A stretch of 64,000 nucleotides of DNA, taken from an uncultured beta proteobacterium. Its GTDB lineage: Bacteria > Pseudomonadota > Gammaproteobacteria > Burkholderiales > Burkholderiaceae_C. The stretch's first letter is position 1. Each line of letters begins with the position of its first letter. Where the stretch lies: contig CAIVHU010000072.1 of assembly GCA_903905735.1 (NCBI GenBank), positions 1-64,000 of the forward strand. Reading direction: 5' to 3'. Below, in pieces: positions 47,972-61,539 of this stretch. The position numbers and the translations under genes are program-made. Below the pieces are notes generated by a model. The model saw only the letters and a program-made list of their open reading frames with translations, was not told the origin of the DNA and ran no database searches.

Positions 47972-48190
47972 ATGATCTACGGAAAAATTTGGTTGTATGT
48001 CAAACCATCAACCGGCATTCCAGTTTACCTTGGTGCTGTGGCTATCGCCGCTTTCTCGGTGCACCTGGCTCTGGTCTTGAACACGAATTGGCTGAAGGGC
48101 TATTTCAACGGTGGCCAAAAGGCTGCTGCTGTGACAGCCTCTGCTGATGCAGTGCCGGCTTTGCCTGGTGCTTTGACAGCGAAAAAATAA
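47972..48190 (+). CDS. pucA: LH2 antenna alpha chain PucA
   Basis: A 72-residue protein whose helix carries the bacteriochlorophyll-ligand His31 (AAFSVHLALVLNTNWLKGYF). The tail after residue about 48 is an Ala-rich extension of about 24 residues. A similarly long Ala/Pro-rich alpha tail is known from Rubrivivax gelatinosus LH2. AAGGAG precedes the ATG. A strong terminator follows. Confidence 0.95.
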   Translation: MIYGKIWLYVKPSTGIPVYLGAVAIAAFSVHLALVLNTNWLKGYFNGGQKAAAVTASADAVPALPGALTAKK

Positions 48191-48209
48191 AGCTGGTATG
48201 GAACTTAGA

Positions 48210-48243
48210 GACCGGGGTCAAATGATCCCGGTCCCTTTTTTTT
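48210..48243 (+). terminator. Terminator-like hairpin between pucBA and pucC
   Basis: GACCGGG (48210-48216) pairs with CCCGGTC (48227-48233), followed by CC and a run of eight T residues ending two bases before the pucC ATG. It would end most pucBA transcripts and protect their 3' ends, allowing only limited readthrough to pucC. Confidence 0.88.
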
Positions 48244-48245
48244 GA

Positions 48246-49619
48246 ATGAACAGATTTAGTCAGAAACTGGTCTTCGCTTGGGCTGCTGCTGGTACGCGTT
48301 ACTTGCCTTTTGCCGATGCCGCGACAGAAGACCTCCCGCTTTCGAGGTTGTTGCGCTTATCCTTGTTTCAGGTTTCAGTCGGCATGGCTTTGGTCATGCT
48401 GATCGGTACGTTAAATCGGGTCATGATCGTGGAGCTCAAGGTGCCGTCTGCTCTTGTGTCCATCATGGTCGGGTTGCCGTTGTTTTTTGCGCCTCTGCGT
48501 GCGTTGATCGGGTTTCGTTCTGACAAACATCGGTCAGAACTGGGTTGGCGACGGGTTCCCTACATCTGGATGGGGACCTTGCTTCAGTTTGGTGGCTTTG
48601 CCATCATGCCTTTTGCACTATTGGTTCTCGCTGGACTTGGTGAAGCTGCCCATGCGCCGGTCTGGATAGGATACATCGGGGCAGGTGGCGCTTTCCTGCT
48701 GGTGGGTGCTGGTATGCACACCACTCAAACTGTCGGCCTGGCCCTGGCGACCGATTTGGCCCCCGTTGAGTCACAACCCAAGGTCGTTGGCCTGATGTAT
48801 GTGATGCTGCTGGTCGGCATGATCGGTAGCGCGTTTATCTATGGCAAGTTGCTGGAGGATTTCAGCCCGGGGCGTTTGGTTCAAGTCATTCAGGGCGCTG
48901 CTTTGATCACCATGATTTTGAACGTGGTGGCGCTATGGAAGCAGGAGTCAAGGCATACGGTTCGCCAGACTGCACCGGTAGCGGATACCAGCTTTCGGGG
49001 TGCTTGGATCAGTTTCAGTGAAGGTGGCCAGGCGATTCGCCGCTTGATCGTGCTGGGTGTTGGAACGATGGCTTTTTCTATGGAAGACGTTCTGCTGGAG
49101 CCCTACGGTGGAGAAATTCTTGGCTTGAGTGTGTCTGCAACCACCACGCTGACAGCGACATTGGCTTTCGGCGGCCTGGTCGGTTTCGGCTGGGCATCAC
49201 GTGTTTTAAGCCGCGGTGCGGATCCTTTCCGTATGGCCAGCGGTGGTGCATGGGTTGGGATTCCCGCTTTCTGTGCCGTGATTGCGTCCGGGTACTTGCA
49301 GGTCCCGTGGCTGTTTGCCATGGGCACTTTTTTGATTGGCCTGGGGGCAGGCTTGTTCAGTCATGGCACATTGACTTCAACGATGAACTTGGCACCGAAA
49401 GATCAGGCCGGCATGGCTCTGGGTACTTGGGGCGCCGTACAGGCTACTGCTGCTGGCGTGGCCATGGCTTTTGGTGGTGTTCTAAGAGATTCCGTGGCTA
49501 GGTGGTTTGATTCCACATCGGGGTACCATACCGTTTATAGTTTGGAACTGGTTTTGCTATGCGTCACCATTGTGGCCATGCTCCCCCTGATTAAATCGAA
49601 ATCTAATGCCAGAAACTGA
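48246..49619 (+). CDS. pucC: LH2 assembly/BCD-family transporter PucC
   Basis: A 457-residue protein of the major-facilitator-like BCD family with 12 helices, needed for LH2 assembly and perhaps pigment delivery. The start MNRFSQKLVFAW...LPLSRLLRLSLFQVSVGM and IGTLNRVMIVEL match the family; the paralogue lhaA in this window has the same landmarks. The ATG lies directly behind a terminator T-run and lacks a Shine-Dalgarno sequence, implying low expression. Confidence 0.92.
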   Translation: MNRFSQKLVFAWAAAGTRYLPFADAATEDLPLSRLLRLSLFQVSVGMALVMLIGTLNRVMIVELKVPSALVSIMVGLPLFFAPLRALIGFRSDKHRSELGWRRVPYIWMGTLLQFGGFAIMPFALLVLAGLGEAAHAPVWIGYIGAGGAFLLVGAGMHTTQTVGLALATDLAPVESQPKVVGLMYVMLLVGMIGSAFIYGKLLEDFSPGRLVQVIQGAALITMILNVVALWKQESRHTVRQTAPVADTSFRGAWISFSEGGQAIRRLIVLGVGTMAFSMEDVLLEPYGGEILGLSVSATTTLTATLAFGGLVGFGWASRVLSRGADPFRMASGGAWVGIPAFCAVIASGYLQVPWLFAMGTFLIGLGAGLFSHGTLTSTMNLAPKDQAGMALGTWGAVQATAAGVAMAFGGVLRDSVARWFDSTSGYHTVYSLELVLLCVTIVAMLPLIKSKSNARN

Positions 49620-49672
49620 TTGTTTAATTCCCGTGTCGATAGAAAAGTGAACCTCAACGTTAAGGAGAAATT

Positions 49673-49765
49673 ATGAAAACCAGTTCAGTGTTAATTATTA
49701 TGTATGTCGTTTTTATGTTGTTCATGGTTGCGAACTGGATGAACAAGCCCGACGACAAGAAGTAA
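49673..49765 (+). CDS. Unknown 30-residue single-helix membrane peptide after pucC
   Basis: A 30-residue peptide (MKTSSVLIIMYVVFMLFM start): one hydrophobic helix at about 5-22 and a charged tail ending PDDKK. AAGGAG lies five bases before the ATG, and the gene follows pucC by 53 bases. Its stop codon is one base from the stop of the converging crtB. The short length and place suggest an accessory chain of LH2 or of PucC; no homologue is recalled, so this is inference. Confidence 0.65.
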   Translation: MKTSSVLIIMYVVFMLFMVANWMNKPDDKK

Positions 49766-49766
49766 T

Positions 49767-50831
49767 TTAATCCGGTAGTTCGATCGGCTTGCGGCCGATT
49801 CTTTCGTTCTCAAGCCGTTCGAACAATCCCATCATCCACTCAATTTTCTGCGACATATCCCTGTTGGGAAAATATTTCTGGTTATTGCGCTCATTGGACT
49901 TTGATTCGCAATCTTCAACAAGAAACTGAATGGGCTTCAGTGGTTCAGGCTGTTGCGAGTTGGTGTAAACCCAACGAACTTGCGTCCAAGCAGACGCTAG
50001 CAGGACGAGTTTTCTGGTAGTACTGACAACTGTGCGGCGGCTAATTGAATCAAGACCTTCTCGTCGCAATTGAGTACCAATCTCGCCGTAAATGGAACTT
50101 GCAGCGAAAATAGCTGCCCGGCAGTCTGGCGGAAGTTCCGCGATTCCTGATTGCGCTCTACGGTACAGAATATCGGCTTCATTTAATAGTCGCGAAATCA
50201 GCGCCTTGATTTCGGGCGTGGGCTTGGGGTCATTGAGCCACTCTGTAACGTCAATGCTCTCAGCTGACAGCCATTCCAATGGCAAATAAATTCGTCCGTT
50301 ACGTGCGTCTTCACCGACATCTCGCGCAATATTGGTGAGTTGCATGGCGAGACCAAGTTCGCAGGCGCGGGCTAGGGTGAGACCAGATTTTGTTCCCATG
50401 ATCCAGCACATCATGGCACCTACAGTGCCGGCCACCCGGGCTGCATAGGCCTGCAATTCTTCCAGGGTTTCATAGCGGCGACCCAAGGCGTCCCACTCAA
50501 ACCCTTCAAGCAAGGCATCTAGATACAACCTCGGCAATCGATACTGCTGTACCACCAAAGACAAGGCTTGATCCTCGACATAGTTGGCGGGTGTTCCGGT
50601 ATAGATCAGGTCAAGCCGATGCCTCAGTGCTGCCAGGTTTGTATGGACATCACCGCCTTGATCCACCATGTCGTCCGCAACGCGACAAAACGCGTACAGA
50701 GCAACGGACGCGGCGCGCACACGTATGGGCAACAAACGGCTGGCGGCAAAAAATGTTTTAGATCCGCCTTTCATCATGGCGATGCAGGCCTGGAGGTCAC
50801 GCGAATCGTAATCAAGTGAAGTTGTTGCCAT
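49767..50831 (-). CDS. crtB: Phytoene synthase CrtB
   Basis: A 354-residue squalene/phytoene-synthase-family enzyme that condenses two geranylgeranyl diphosphates. The first Asp-rich motif is in YAFCRVADDMVD and the second in QLTNIARDVGEDARNGRIYLP. The ATG at 50831 is favoured over an upstream TTG; no clear Shine-Dalgarno sequence precedes either. It is the last gene of the minus-strand arm, 68 bases after puhE. The usual partner crtI is not adjacent. A C-terminal extension after residue about 305 is polar. Confidence 0.94.
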   Translation of the reverse strand: MATTSLDYDSRDLQACIAMMKGGSKTFFAASRLLPIRVRAASVALYAFCRVADDMVDQGGDVHTNLAALRHRLDLIYTGTPANYVEDQALSLVVQQYRLPRLYLDALLEGFEWDALGRRYETLEELQAYAARVAGTVGAMMCWIMGTKSGLTLARACELGLAMQLTNIARDVGEDARNGRIYLPLEWLSAESIDVTEWLNDPKPTPEIKALISRLLNEADILYRRAQSGIAELPPDCRAAIFAASSIYGEIGTQLRREGLDSISRRTVVSTTRKLVLLASAWTQVRWVYTNSQQPEPLKPIQFLVEDCESKSNERNNQKYFPNRDMSQKIEWMMGLFERLENERIGRKPIELPD

Positions 50832-50899
50832 CGGGATATTATTATTTAAAGGCAATAGCGGGTATCAGAACGCCTGGTGCTTACAGATTTGAAATGCGT

Positions 50900-51694
50900 T
50901 CAGGGTCTGTCCAAACTAGCGTCATCGAGCACGACTTCACGCTTGGTGTTCAACGCCCATCCCCATAAACGCTCAAGCGGCCAAGGCAAAACCATCATGG
51001 CGTGCTCCAGGATACCCAAGCCAAGGAGGCTGGCCAGCAATACCCAGCCAGTTGTGACTTCAACCACACCCAGTTGGGCCTGACTCACGATCCAAACCCA
51101 GAGAACAACAGCAGCGCTAAAGGAAACGACGAACCAAGAGGTGATGCCGCGAACAGGGAAGTAGCTGGCAAGATAACTCAGATGCTTGGGCAGGTACTGC
51201 GCACCGTTTTGTGGAACCCCAAAATACAGGTTGAGTTTCCCGCTAACCCGCATGCACCATAACAACGCGAAAGTGCAAAGCGCGACATGGTTGGGTTGAT
51301 CTCTTTGCATCAACCACAGGGCCGCCAAATTGGCGATCAAGCCGATTTCGTGATAAATGATGACGTCCAAAGACTGTTTGAAGCGTGCCAAGCCTTCAAT
51401 ACCAGGCTGCAACGGTCTCTTTCGGGAGCCAGTCAACCATCCGGTCAGAAAAGCCAGCTCATGCCATCCCCACATCACGATGACGCTACCAAACCCCAAA
51501 TAGGCGTTTTCAACACTTACACCCTTCATGCTTTCCGACACGCCCCAAAAGCTCAGCACCAACAAGACGCTCCAGCCGCTGAGGCTCCATCGAAAACTAC
51601 GGGGGTCAAGTCGGTCAAGCCAAAGAATGATGCCGGTACCAAACCACCAGCACACTGCAGCGTAGCCGGCAGCCAGCAGGGTGTCACTCACCAT
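50900..51694 (-). CDS. puhE: Photosynthetic complex assembly protein PuhE
   Basis: A 264-residue membrane protein with about seven or eight helices, of the DUF3623/PuhE family found only in phototrophs. It helps tune reaction-centre and antenna assembly. Landmarks are [19 protein letters not shown] and [23 protein letters not shown]. The ATG at 51694 overlaps the end of acsF; the longer open frame upstream lies within acsF. Confidence 0.88.
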   Translation of the reverse strand: MVSDTLLAAGYAAVCWWFGTGIILWLDRLDPRSFRWSLSGWSVLLVLSFWGVSESMKGVSVENAYLGFGSVIVMWGWHELAFLTGWLTGSRKRPLQPGIEGLARFKQSLDVIIYHEIGLIANLAALWLMQRDQPNHVALCTFALLWCMRVSGKLNLYFGVPQNGAQYLPKHLSYLASYFPVRGITSWFVVSFSAAVVLWVWIVSQAQLGVVEVTTGWVLLASLLGLGILEHAMMVLPWPLERLWGWALNTKREVVLDDASLDRP

Positions 51695-52767
51695 GCGGGT
51701 TCCATTCGTACGTTTGTGGTGAGCGTTTGGCGCTTCACGGGTAACATGTAGAGTTTGCTGAACACAACGAAGGCCTGAGATACAAACCAAGCCTGCTTCA
51801 ACTTGCCGATGATGCCACCCTGTTTCTTGGCAAGGTCGTTGTTCTTTGAAATAGCAAAAAGCTTTTCAAGTCCGGCACGGAACTTCGGGCGGTCCGTGTC
51901 AAGTGCGATTGGAAACACTTGTTGTGTGATTTCCGTGGTAATGCGAAACACCTCGTAATCATAGGTGGCAGAGTCCAGACCCATGGCCTCGTGCAACATG
52001 GGTCGGGTGTGATCACGCACGTACATCGTCGCATAAACCGCCAATAGGAAAAAGCGAACCCACAAGAGGTTGCCGCCCCGTAACAGGTGGGGATTGGCAC
52101 GGATGATCAGTGCAAAAGATTCGCCGTGGCGAAACTCGTCATTGCACCAACGTTCAAACCAGCGAAAGATGGGGTGAAATCGTTTGTCTGGACGGCGCTC
52201 CAACTGACGAAAGATGGTGATGTAACGCGCATATCCAATTTTTTCAGAGAGATAGGTCGCGTAAAGAATGTATTTGGGTTTGAAGAAGGTGTAAGCCTTC
52301 TCGCGCTTCAGATTGCCTAAATCAATGCCGAGATTGAAATCCCGCAATGACTGATTGATAAACCCAGCATGACGTGACTCATCGCGAGCCATGTAGGCCA
52401 TCAACTGCTTTAGATCGGGGTTGGAGATATTCTTGCGAATCTCGTTATACAAGATGCAACCAGAGTATTCCGACGTCAATGAACTCACCAGAAAATCCAT
52501 GAACTCCTGGCGCATCTCCGGGGACAGGCGTGGCATTGCTTGCGCGACCTCCTCAGCGAAGGTCTCATCACGCTGGAAGTGATCGTGATTGTTGTCACCC
52601 TCATACTCGCGCATCATGATGTCCCACTCTTTGCGGAGCGGTTCAATATTGATGCGATCGATCGCCGCAAAATCCGTGGTGTAGAAACGCGGGCTAAGCA
52701 TGCTGCTTTGCACCGCTTTTTCATTCGCGTCTTTTGCTGTCTCGATACTTTGCACAAGTGTGTTCAT
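51688..52767 (-). CDS. acsF: Mg-protoporphyrin IX monomethyl ester oxidative cyclase, aerobic type
   Basis: A 359-residue diiron enzyme that uses oxygen to build ring E of (bacterio)chlorophyll. Two carboxylate/His clusters are seen: [12 protein letters not shown]...[11 protein letters not shown] and the later [12 protein letters not shown]. The ATG at 52767 is chosen because AGGA lies eight bases upstream; an ATG nine bases earlier is also possible. No anaerobic BchE cyclase gene is seen in the window. It sits between puhC and puhE. Confidence 0.95.
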   Translation of the reverse strand: MNTLVQSIETAKDANEKAVQSSMLSPRFYTTDFAAIDRINIEPLRKEWDIMMREYEGDNNHDHFQRDETFAEEVAQAMPRLSPEMRQEFMDFLVSSLTSEYSGCILYNEIRKNISNPDLKQLMAYMARDESRHAGFINQSLRDFNLGIDLGNLKREKAYTFFKPKYILYATYLSEKIGYARYITIFRQLERRPDKRFHPIFRWFERWCNDEFRHGESFALIIRANPHLLRGGNLLWVRFFLLAVYATMYVRDHTRPMLHEAMGLDSATYDYEVFRITTEITQQVFPIALDTDRPKFRAGLEKLFAISKNNDLAKKQGGIIGKLKQAWFVSQAFVVFSKLYMLPVKRQTLTTNVRMEPAW

Positions 52768-52785
52768 AGGGAGCATCCTGGTTGG

Positions 52786-53232
52786 CTACGGATTCTTCAA
52801 GCTTCGGAATATAGCTGAATTGGTGGGGCCGAAAGACTCAAGGTCTATTCTCTGGGAAGTACTTGGATCTAGCAGAGTCAGCCTTCCATCCGTGTGTTCA
52901 ATGACCCGAAAGGGTGCCTCTGGACCGATGTTGCGGCGTTTGCGCTCACGTGCCAGAGCTCTAAGAGTTCCACGCAAAAAACCCTGTTCGCCTTTGAACA
53001 GCGCCACTTCTTTGCTATTTAAATAATCAGTTACCCGTATTTGTCCGTCCGGCGCGTCTGTAAATATCAAGTCACGTTGCCACAGCACCGGGGCATCTTT
53101 GACAGTCCATACCAAGCCTTGAAATCGTGCAAAGCCGACCAAAAGAACGATGACTCCCAGAAAAACCAGCAGATAGCCGATCGGTTTTCGAATAGGTGGC
53201 TTCATGCTTCCCGGAGGTGCAGATTCGTTCAT
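52786..53232 (-). CDS. puhC: Photosynthetic complex assembly protein PuhC
   Basis: A 148-residue protein with one N-terminal helix (about 17-38) and a periplasmic domain. The RQRDLIF.D.PDG-type segment (here WQRDLIFTDAPDGQIRV) is typical. PuhC is needed for proper reaction-centre/LH1 levels. Its start overlaps the puhB stop by 4 bases. Confidence 0.88.
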   Translation of the reverse strand: MNESAPPGSMKPPIRKPIGYLLVFLGVIVLLVGFARFQGLVWTVKDAPVLWQRDLIFTDAPDGQIRVTDYLNSKEVALFKGEQGFLRGTLRALARERKRRNIGPEAPFRVIEHTDGRLTLLDPSTSQRIDLESFGPTNSAIFRSLKNP

Positions 53233-53894
53233 GCGGGCAAGCCTTGTTTTGGCTGATTCGACAGTTCAGACGAGTGGGTGCACTCTGTCACAACCCGTTC
53301 ACTAGCATGTTCAAGGCTCCAGGCACTTAGAAGTACCCTGCCCACCGCTTCTGCATCCTTGATACAACGCAGTGCAGGTTCAGGCTGGGCAAGCCGCCAA
53401 GCGCGGGCATGTGGCCAAAGGTGTACCCAAGCAATTCGGTCACTGGGATAAAGGCACAAAGCAATATCACCAACAGTCCCGTGAAAATTCTTCATGGAAG
53501 CAGAGGCGATACGTTTGTGAGGTAAATTGAAGGTTAACGTCAGAACGATGCCAACACGCATGACGACGCGTTTGTCGGTGATGGTGTAAACGGTCGTCTT
53601 ACTTGAAAACCAAGCCACTGCGCCCAGTATTGCCAAGGCCACCGAGCCAGTCAGGAAACTTTTGACGATGGACATCAAGATCGCGCTACTGCTGGCGTGG
53701 CTCTCGATCAGATAAGCTAACTGAATGGCCAGCATGACCAGAAAGTAGATCGCGATCTTTCCGACATGAAACGCATGAAGAGCCAAACGTTGCCACTGTG
53801 GCGCTCCTTGCCAGAGCAGTTTCTCGCCCGGAGGCAAGGGTTCGGGCAGCCCAAGTGCTGCCTCGAACTCGTGCTCGTGGGTGGCTTCGATCAC
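53229..53894 (-). CDS. puhB: Photosynthetic complex assembly protein PuhB
   Basis: A 221-residue membrane protein with about three helices and a PH-like (bPH2) domain: PLPPGEKLLWQGAPQW near residue 18 and TDKRVVMRVGIVLTLTFNLPHKRI near 115. PuhB assists reaction-centre assembly. It overlaps puhA and puhC by 4 bases each, so all three are translationally coupled. Confidence 0.9.
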   Translation of the reverse strand: MIEATHEHEFEAALGLPEPLPPGEKLLWQGAPQWQRLALHAFHVGKIAIYFLVMLAIQLAYLIESHASSSAILMSIVKSFLTGSVALAILGAVAWFSSKTTVYTITDKRVVMRVGIVLTLTFNLPHKRIASASMKNFHGTVGDIALCLYPSDRIAWVHLWPHARAWRLAQPEPALRCIKDAEAVGRVLLSAWSLEHASERVVTECTHSSELSNQPKQGLPA

Positions 53895-54652
53895 AGCAAT
53901 GGATCCAATCGGCTAGGGTGTGCGTACAGCAAACCAGCACCAAAGTAACCCATGATCTTTTCTTCTTCCAGCAGAGTGATTTGCTCAGGGAGGCGTGTCT
54001 TGGGCACATTGCCAAATTGGTAGGACATCAAGGCGTTCACATGCACGCCTTGCTTGTTGATGCGTGCAAAGTTCATTGGAATCAGAACGCGGATATCAGA
54101 ACCCTTGAGTGCCACTTCGATGTAACGGAAGATGGATTCAGACTGATCAATCCACATGTCAATGACCTGCCCAGCGCTTTCCTTGTCCGCGCAAAGCACT
54201 TGCATTCCGCGCGGATCAACGTTCTGCTTGGCCACGTTGTACTCTTTGGCAACCCGCAACGGAACGATCTTCGGATCACCGTCATAGGTGAGATCGGGTT
54301 CATCGGCGCGCATGGCCCAACCACCGGAACCAACACCAGCGAGCAACGGGTCGCCCTTGGGCACAATATTGCCGCCACTCCAGGCGTTCCCAGGCTCGAA
54401 GGAATAGTCACCGTCCACACGGTTCGGGTTAGGTGCGACCATATCCGGGCCGTGGCGCATTTTGTAGGTCTTGGGTCGAACCAAAGGCCAGCCCGTGATC
54501 ACAGGACCGTTGGCACGATCTGTGACCATGGGGTAACCCTCTCGATGTGCTTCCCTTTGAAGGTAGTAGATCAGGCCGGCAAAAAATGCCCAAAAAACGT
54601 AAAGCACAAGCTGTGCTACGTCGAAAGATTGTGTGAAACCACCAAATTCCAT
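53891..54652 (-). CDS. puhA: Photosynthetic reaction centre H subunit
   Basis: A 253-residue subunit with one N-terminal helix (about 10-32, ending in YYLQREAHREGYP) and a cytoplasmic PRC-barrel domain that caps the L-M pair and guides protons to QB. The ATG at 54652 follows AAGGAG; an upstream in-frame TTG is rejected. The C-terminus is close to the family length. Confidence 0.96.
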   Translation of the reverse strand: MEFGGFTQSFDVAQLVLYVFWAFFAGLIYYLQREAHREGYPMVTDRANGPVITGWPLVRPKTYKMRHGPDMVAPNPNRVDGDYSFEPGNAWSGGNIVPKGDPLLAGVGSGGWAMRADEPDLTYDGDPKIVPLRVAKEYNVAKQNVDPRGMQVLCADKESAGQVIDMWIDQSESIFRYIEVALKGSDIRVLIPMNFARINKQGVHVNALMSYQFGNVPKTRLPEQITLLEEEKIMGYFGAGLLYAHPSRLDPLL

Positions 54653-54673
54653 GGTTAACTCCTTCAAAAAAAC

Positions 54674-56101
54674 TTACTGGGTGACAGGGACGACCGGACC
54701 GTGATCTGTCGCACGTGTGCCATGCCTGACCAAGGGGCCGATGGCAACCAGTGTGACAAACAATAAAAACATTTCAATATGGTAAACAACGCTGTAGCCC
54801 AATGAAGGGACAGCAAATGCAGCGCCGAATGCACCATTAGCGGTCACCTGAGTGACCACATCGCGCAAGGCACCGCCCATGAACATGGCCAGTCCGGCTG
54901 CAGTTGATTGCACCGCACCCCAAGCACCTAAAGCCAGGCCAATATATCCGCCGCCGTCCATGCGCATGGCAGCGAACAGTGTGCCAACCGCAAACAAGCC
55001 ACCACCCAATCCGATTCCCAATGCCCCCATGCGGAACATCCAACCAGCCTCCAGAGGTGCTGAGAAAATAACGGCAGAGAACGCCGGGATACCCACAATG
55101 ATGCCAGCAGCAGCCAGTAGGAGGGGATCCATGCCACGCGCCAGTTGACGGCCAGCTATCAGGAAACCAACCAGACCACCGCCCGCGAGCATCGCCGTGA
55201 GGGCGCTGGTTGCTCCCACGCTCAAGTGCAAAATTTCACCTCCATAGGGCTCCAGCACGATATCTTGCATGTTGAAGGCCATGGTTCCTAAGCCGGTCGT
55301 CCACAAAAACCTTCGTGCATTTGGTGGATTAATGAAATTTGCCCAGACTGTTTTGAAAGCAGGTTTGGGTGTGTTTTTGCGGGCTGAGGCGCGCTGAGGG
55401 TTCCTGGGTTCCTGTTTCCAGAGGGCAATAGTATTCAAGAACAAAACCACCATGGCCGTCCCTTGCACCACTTGTACCAGGCGTTGAGCGCTGAAATCGG
55501 TCAGCAACACGCTGAAGATCAGACTGCCGCCGACTGCGCCAGCGAGAAGCATGATGTACATCAGAGCCACAACCCTTGGGCGCGTGCCTTCGCTGGCCTG
55601 ATCAGTGGCAAGTGCCAAACCTGCGGTTTGAGATGTCTGCAATCCCGCGCCAACCATCAAAAAAGCCATGGCCGCCACACCGTCTGCTAGCCAGGCTGGT
55701 AGAGGAATCTCGCCTTGGCCTGTCAGCGCCAACAAAGCAAAAGGCATGAAGGCCAAGCCGAGAAACTGTACGAGCGTCCCCCCCCACATATAGGGCACCC
55801 GCTTCCAGCCAAATGCTGATTGATGCGTATCAGATTGGTAGCCTGTTATCGCGCGAAACGGTGCAACCAAGAGAGGTAGCGCCAACATCAGCGAAACCAG
55901 AGATGCAGCGACACCTAGTTCAACGATCATGACGCGATTGAGAGTGCCGATCAGCAGTGCGGTGGTCATGCCCATGGAGACCTTGAACAAGGACAAACGC
56001 AAAAGGCGGGACAGGGGCAAGCCCGCACTGGCTACGTCCCCGAAGGGAAGCCACTGTGCAGGGATGCTCTTGGCGATCCTTTTGAACGTTGCAGCTCTCA
56101 T
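54674..56101 (-). CDS. lhaA: LH1 assembly/BCD-family transporter LhaA
   Basis: A 475-residue 12-helix member of the BCD family, paralogous to PucC. It begins with LPLSRLLRLSLFKVSMGMTT and has IGTLNRVMIVELGV. Lying between bchM and puhA, it takes the usual place of lhaA, which assists LH1 formation. The ATG at 56101 overlaps the bchM stop (ATGA). Assignment as LhaA and not PucC rests on its position. Confidence 0.88.
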   Translation of the reverse strand: MRAATFKRIAKSIPAQWLPFGDVASAGLPLSRLLRLSLFKVSMGMTTALLIGTLNRVMIVELGVAASLVSLMLALPLLVAPFRAITGYQSDTHQSAFGWKRVPYMWGGTLVQFLGLAFMPFALLALTGQGEIPLPAWLADGVAAMAFLMVGAGLQTSQTAGLALATDQASEGTRPRVVALMYIMLLAGAVGGSLIFSVLLTDFSAQRLVQVVQGTAMVVLFLNTIALWKQEPRNPQRASARKNTPKPAFKTVWANFINPPNARRFLWTTGLGTMAFNMQDIVLEPYGGEILHLSVGATSALTAMLAGGGLVGFLIAGRQLARGMDPLLLAAAGIIVGIPAFSAVIFSAPLEAGWMFRMGALGIGLGGGLFAVGTLFAAMRMDGGGYIGLALGAWGAVQSTAAGLAMFMGGALRDVVTQVTANGAFGAAFAVPSLGYSVVYHIEMFLLFVTLVAIGPLVRHGTRATDHGPVVPVTQ

Positions 56102-56796
56102 GATCGATTCCACTCCATCGCTTGCGATTGGTAGAAGCCGCTGGAAATTCTTTGGGTACGGCCAGTGGCCCAGTCCTTGAGAGATTCATTGGAGGACATG
56201 AGCGACGCAATCTTTTCTTCGGCCATGGGCTCAAGCCAAGGCGCACGGTCTCCGCGAGGAAAGACGCGTCCAATAGTGATCATGAACGACAAAAGCGGTG
56301 TGCGCGGTGCGAAAGTAAAAAGAATGGATGACGAGGTGCGTTCAGCAAGCCTCGACAAGGCGCTGACGGCATCTTCCGTTTGGTAGTGAATGATGGAGTC
56401 CATCGCTACCGCGTGGTCAAAGTGCCCCAAAGCGGGGTCGAGCATGTCACCACTGCGAAAGTCAATCAGTTCGGCGACATCAGCTGGCAAACGCGTGCGT
56501 GCCAAATCTACGAGTGTGGGAGACAGATCGATTGCTACAACTTCTGCACCACGGCGAGCGGCTTCTATGGCCAGCGCACCTGTTCCGCAACCAGCATCCA
56601 GGATGCGTTTACCATGAAGGTCTGCGGGAAGCCAGGACAGCAAGGTAGTTCTCATGTTGTCCCGACCGGCGCGAACCGTCGCCCTCACGCGCCCCAAAGG
56701 TGCATCGGAGGTCAATTTTTCCCAAGCAGCAACAGCAGTCCGATCGAAATAAGTTTCGATCTGGCCGCGGCGCTCCTGATATGTACTTTCGTTCAT
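56098..56796 (-). CDS. bchM: Mg-protoporphyrin IX methyltransferase BchM
   Basis: A 232-residue SAM-dependent enzyme that methylates the C13 propionate of Mg-protoporphyrin IX, making the substrate of AcsF. The YFDRTAVAAWEKLTSDAPLGRVR stretch and the SAM motif ILDAGCGTGALAIEAA (about 66-81) are diagnostic. It follows bchL by 10 bases. Confidence 0.95.
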   Translation of the reverse strand: MNESTYQERRGQIETYFDRTAVAAWEKLTSDAPLGRVRATVRAGRDNMRTTLLSWLPADLHGKRILDAGCGTGALAIEAARRGAEVVAIDLSPTLVDLARTRLPADVAELIDFRSGDMLDPALGHFDHAVAMDSIIHYQTEDAVSALSRLAERTSSSILFTFAPRTPLLSFMITIGRVFPRGDRAPWLEPMAEEKIASLMSSNESLKDWATGRTQRISSGFYQSQAMEWNRS

Positions 56797-56806
56797 GGGT
56801 CAGCCC

Positions 56807-61510
<4,704 letters not shown>

Positions 61511-61539
<29 letters not shown>

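Noticed and set aside
53798-54658. 286-codon plus-strand open frame opposite puhA/puhB
   Set aside because: It is an antisense shadow of two clearly identified genes.
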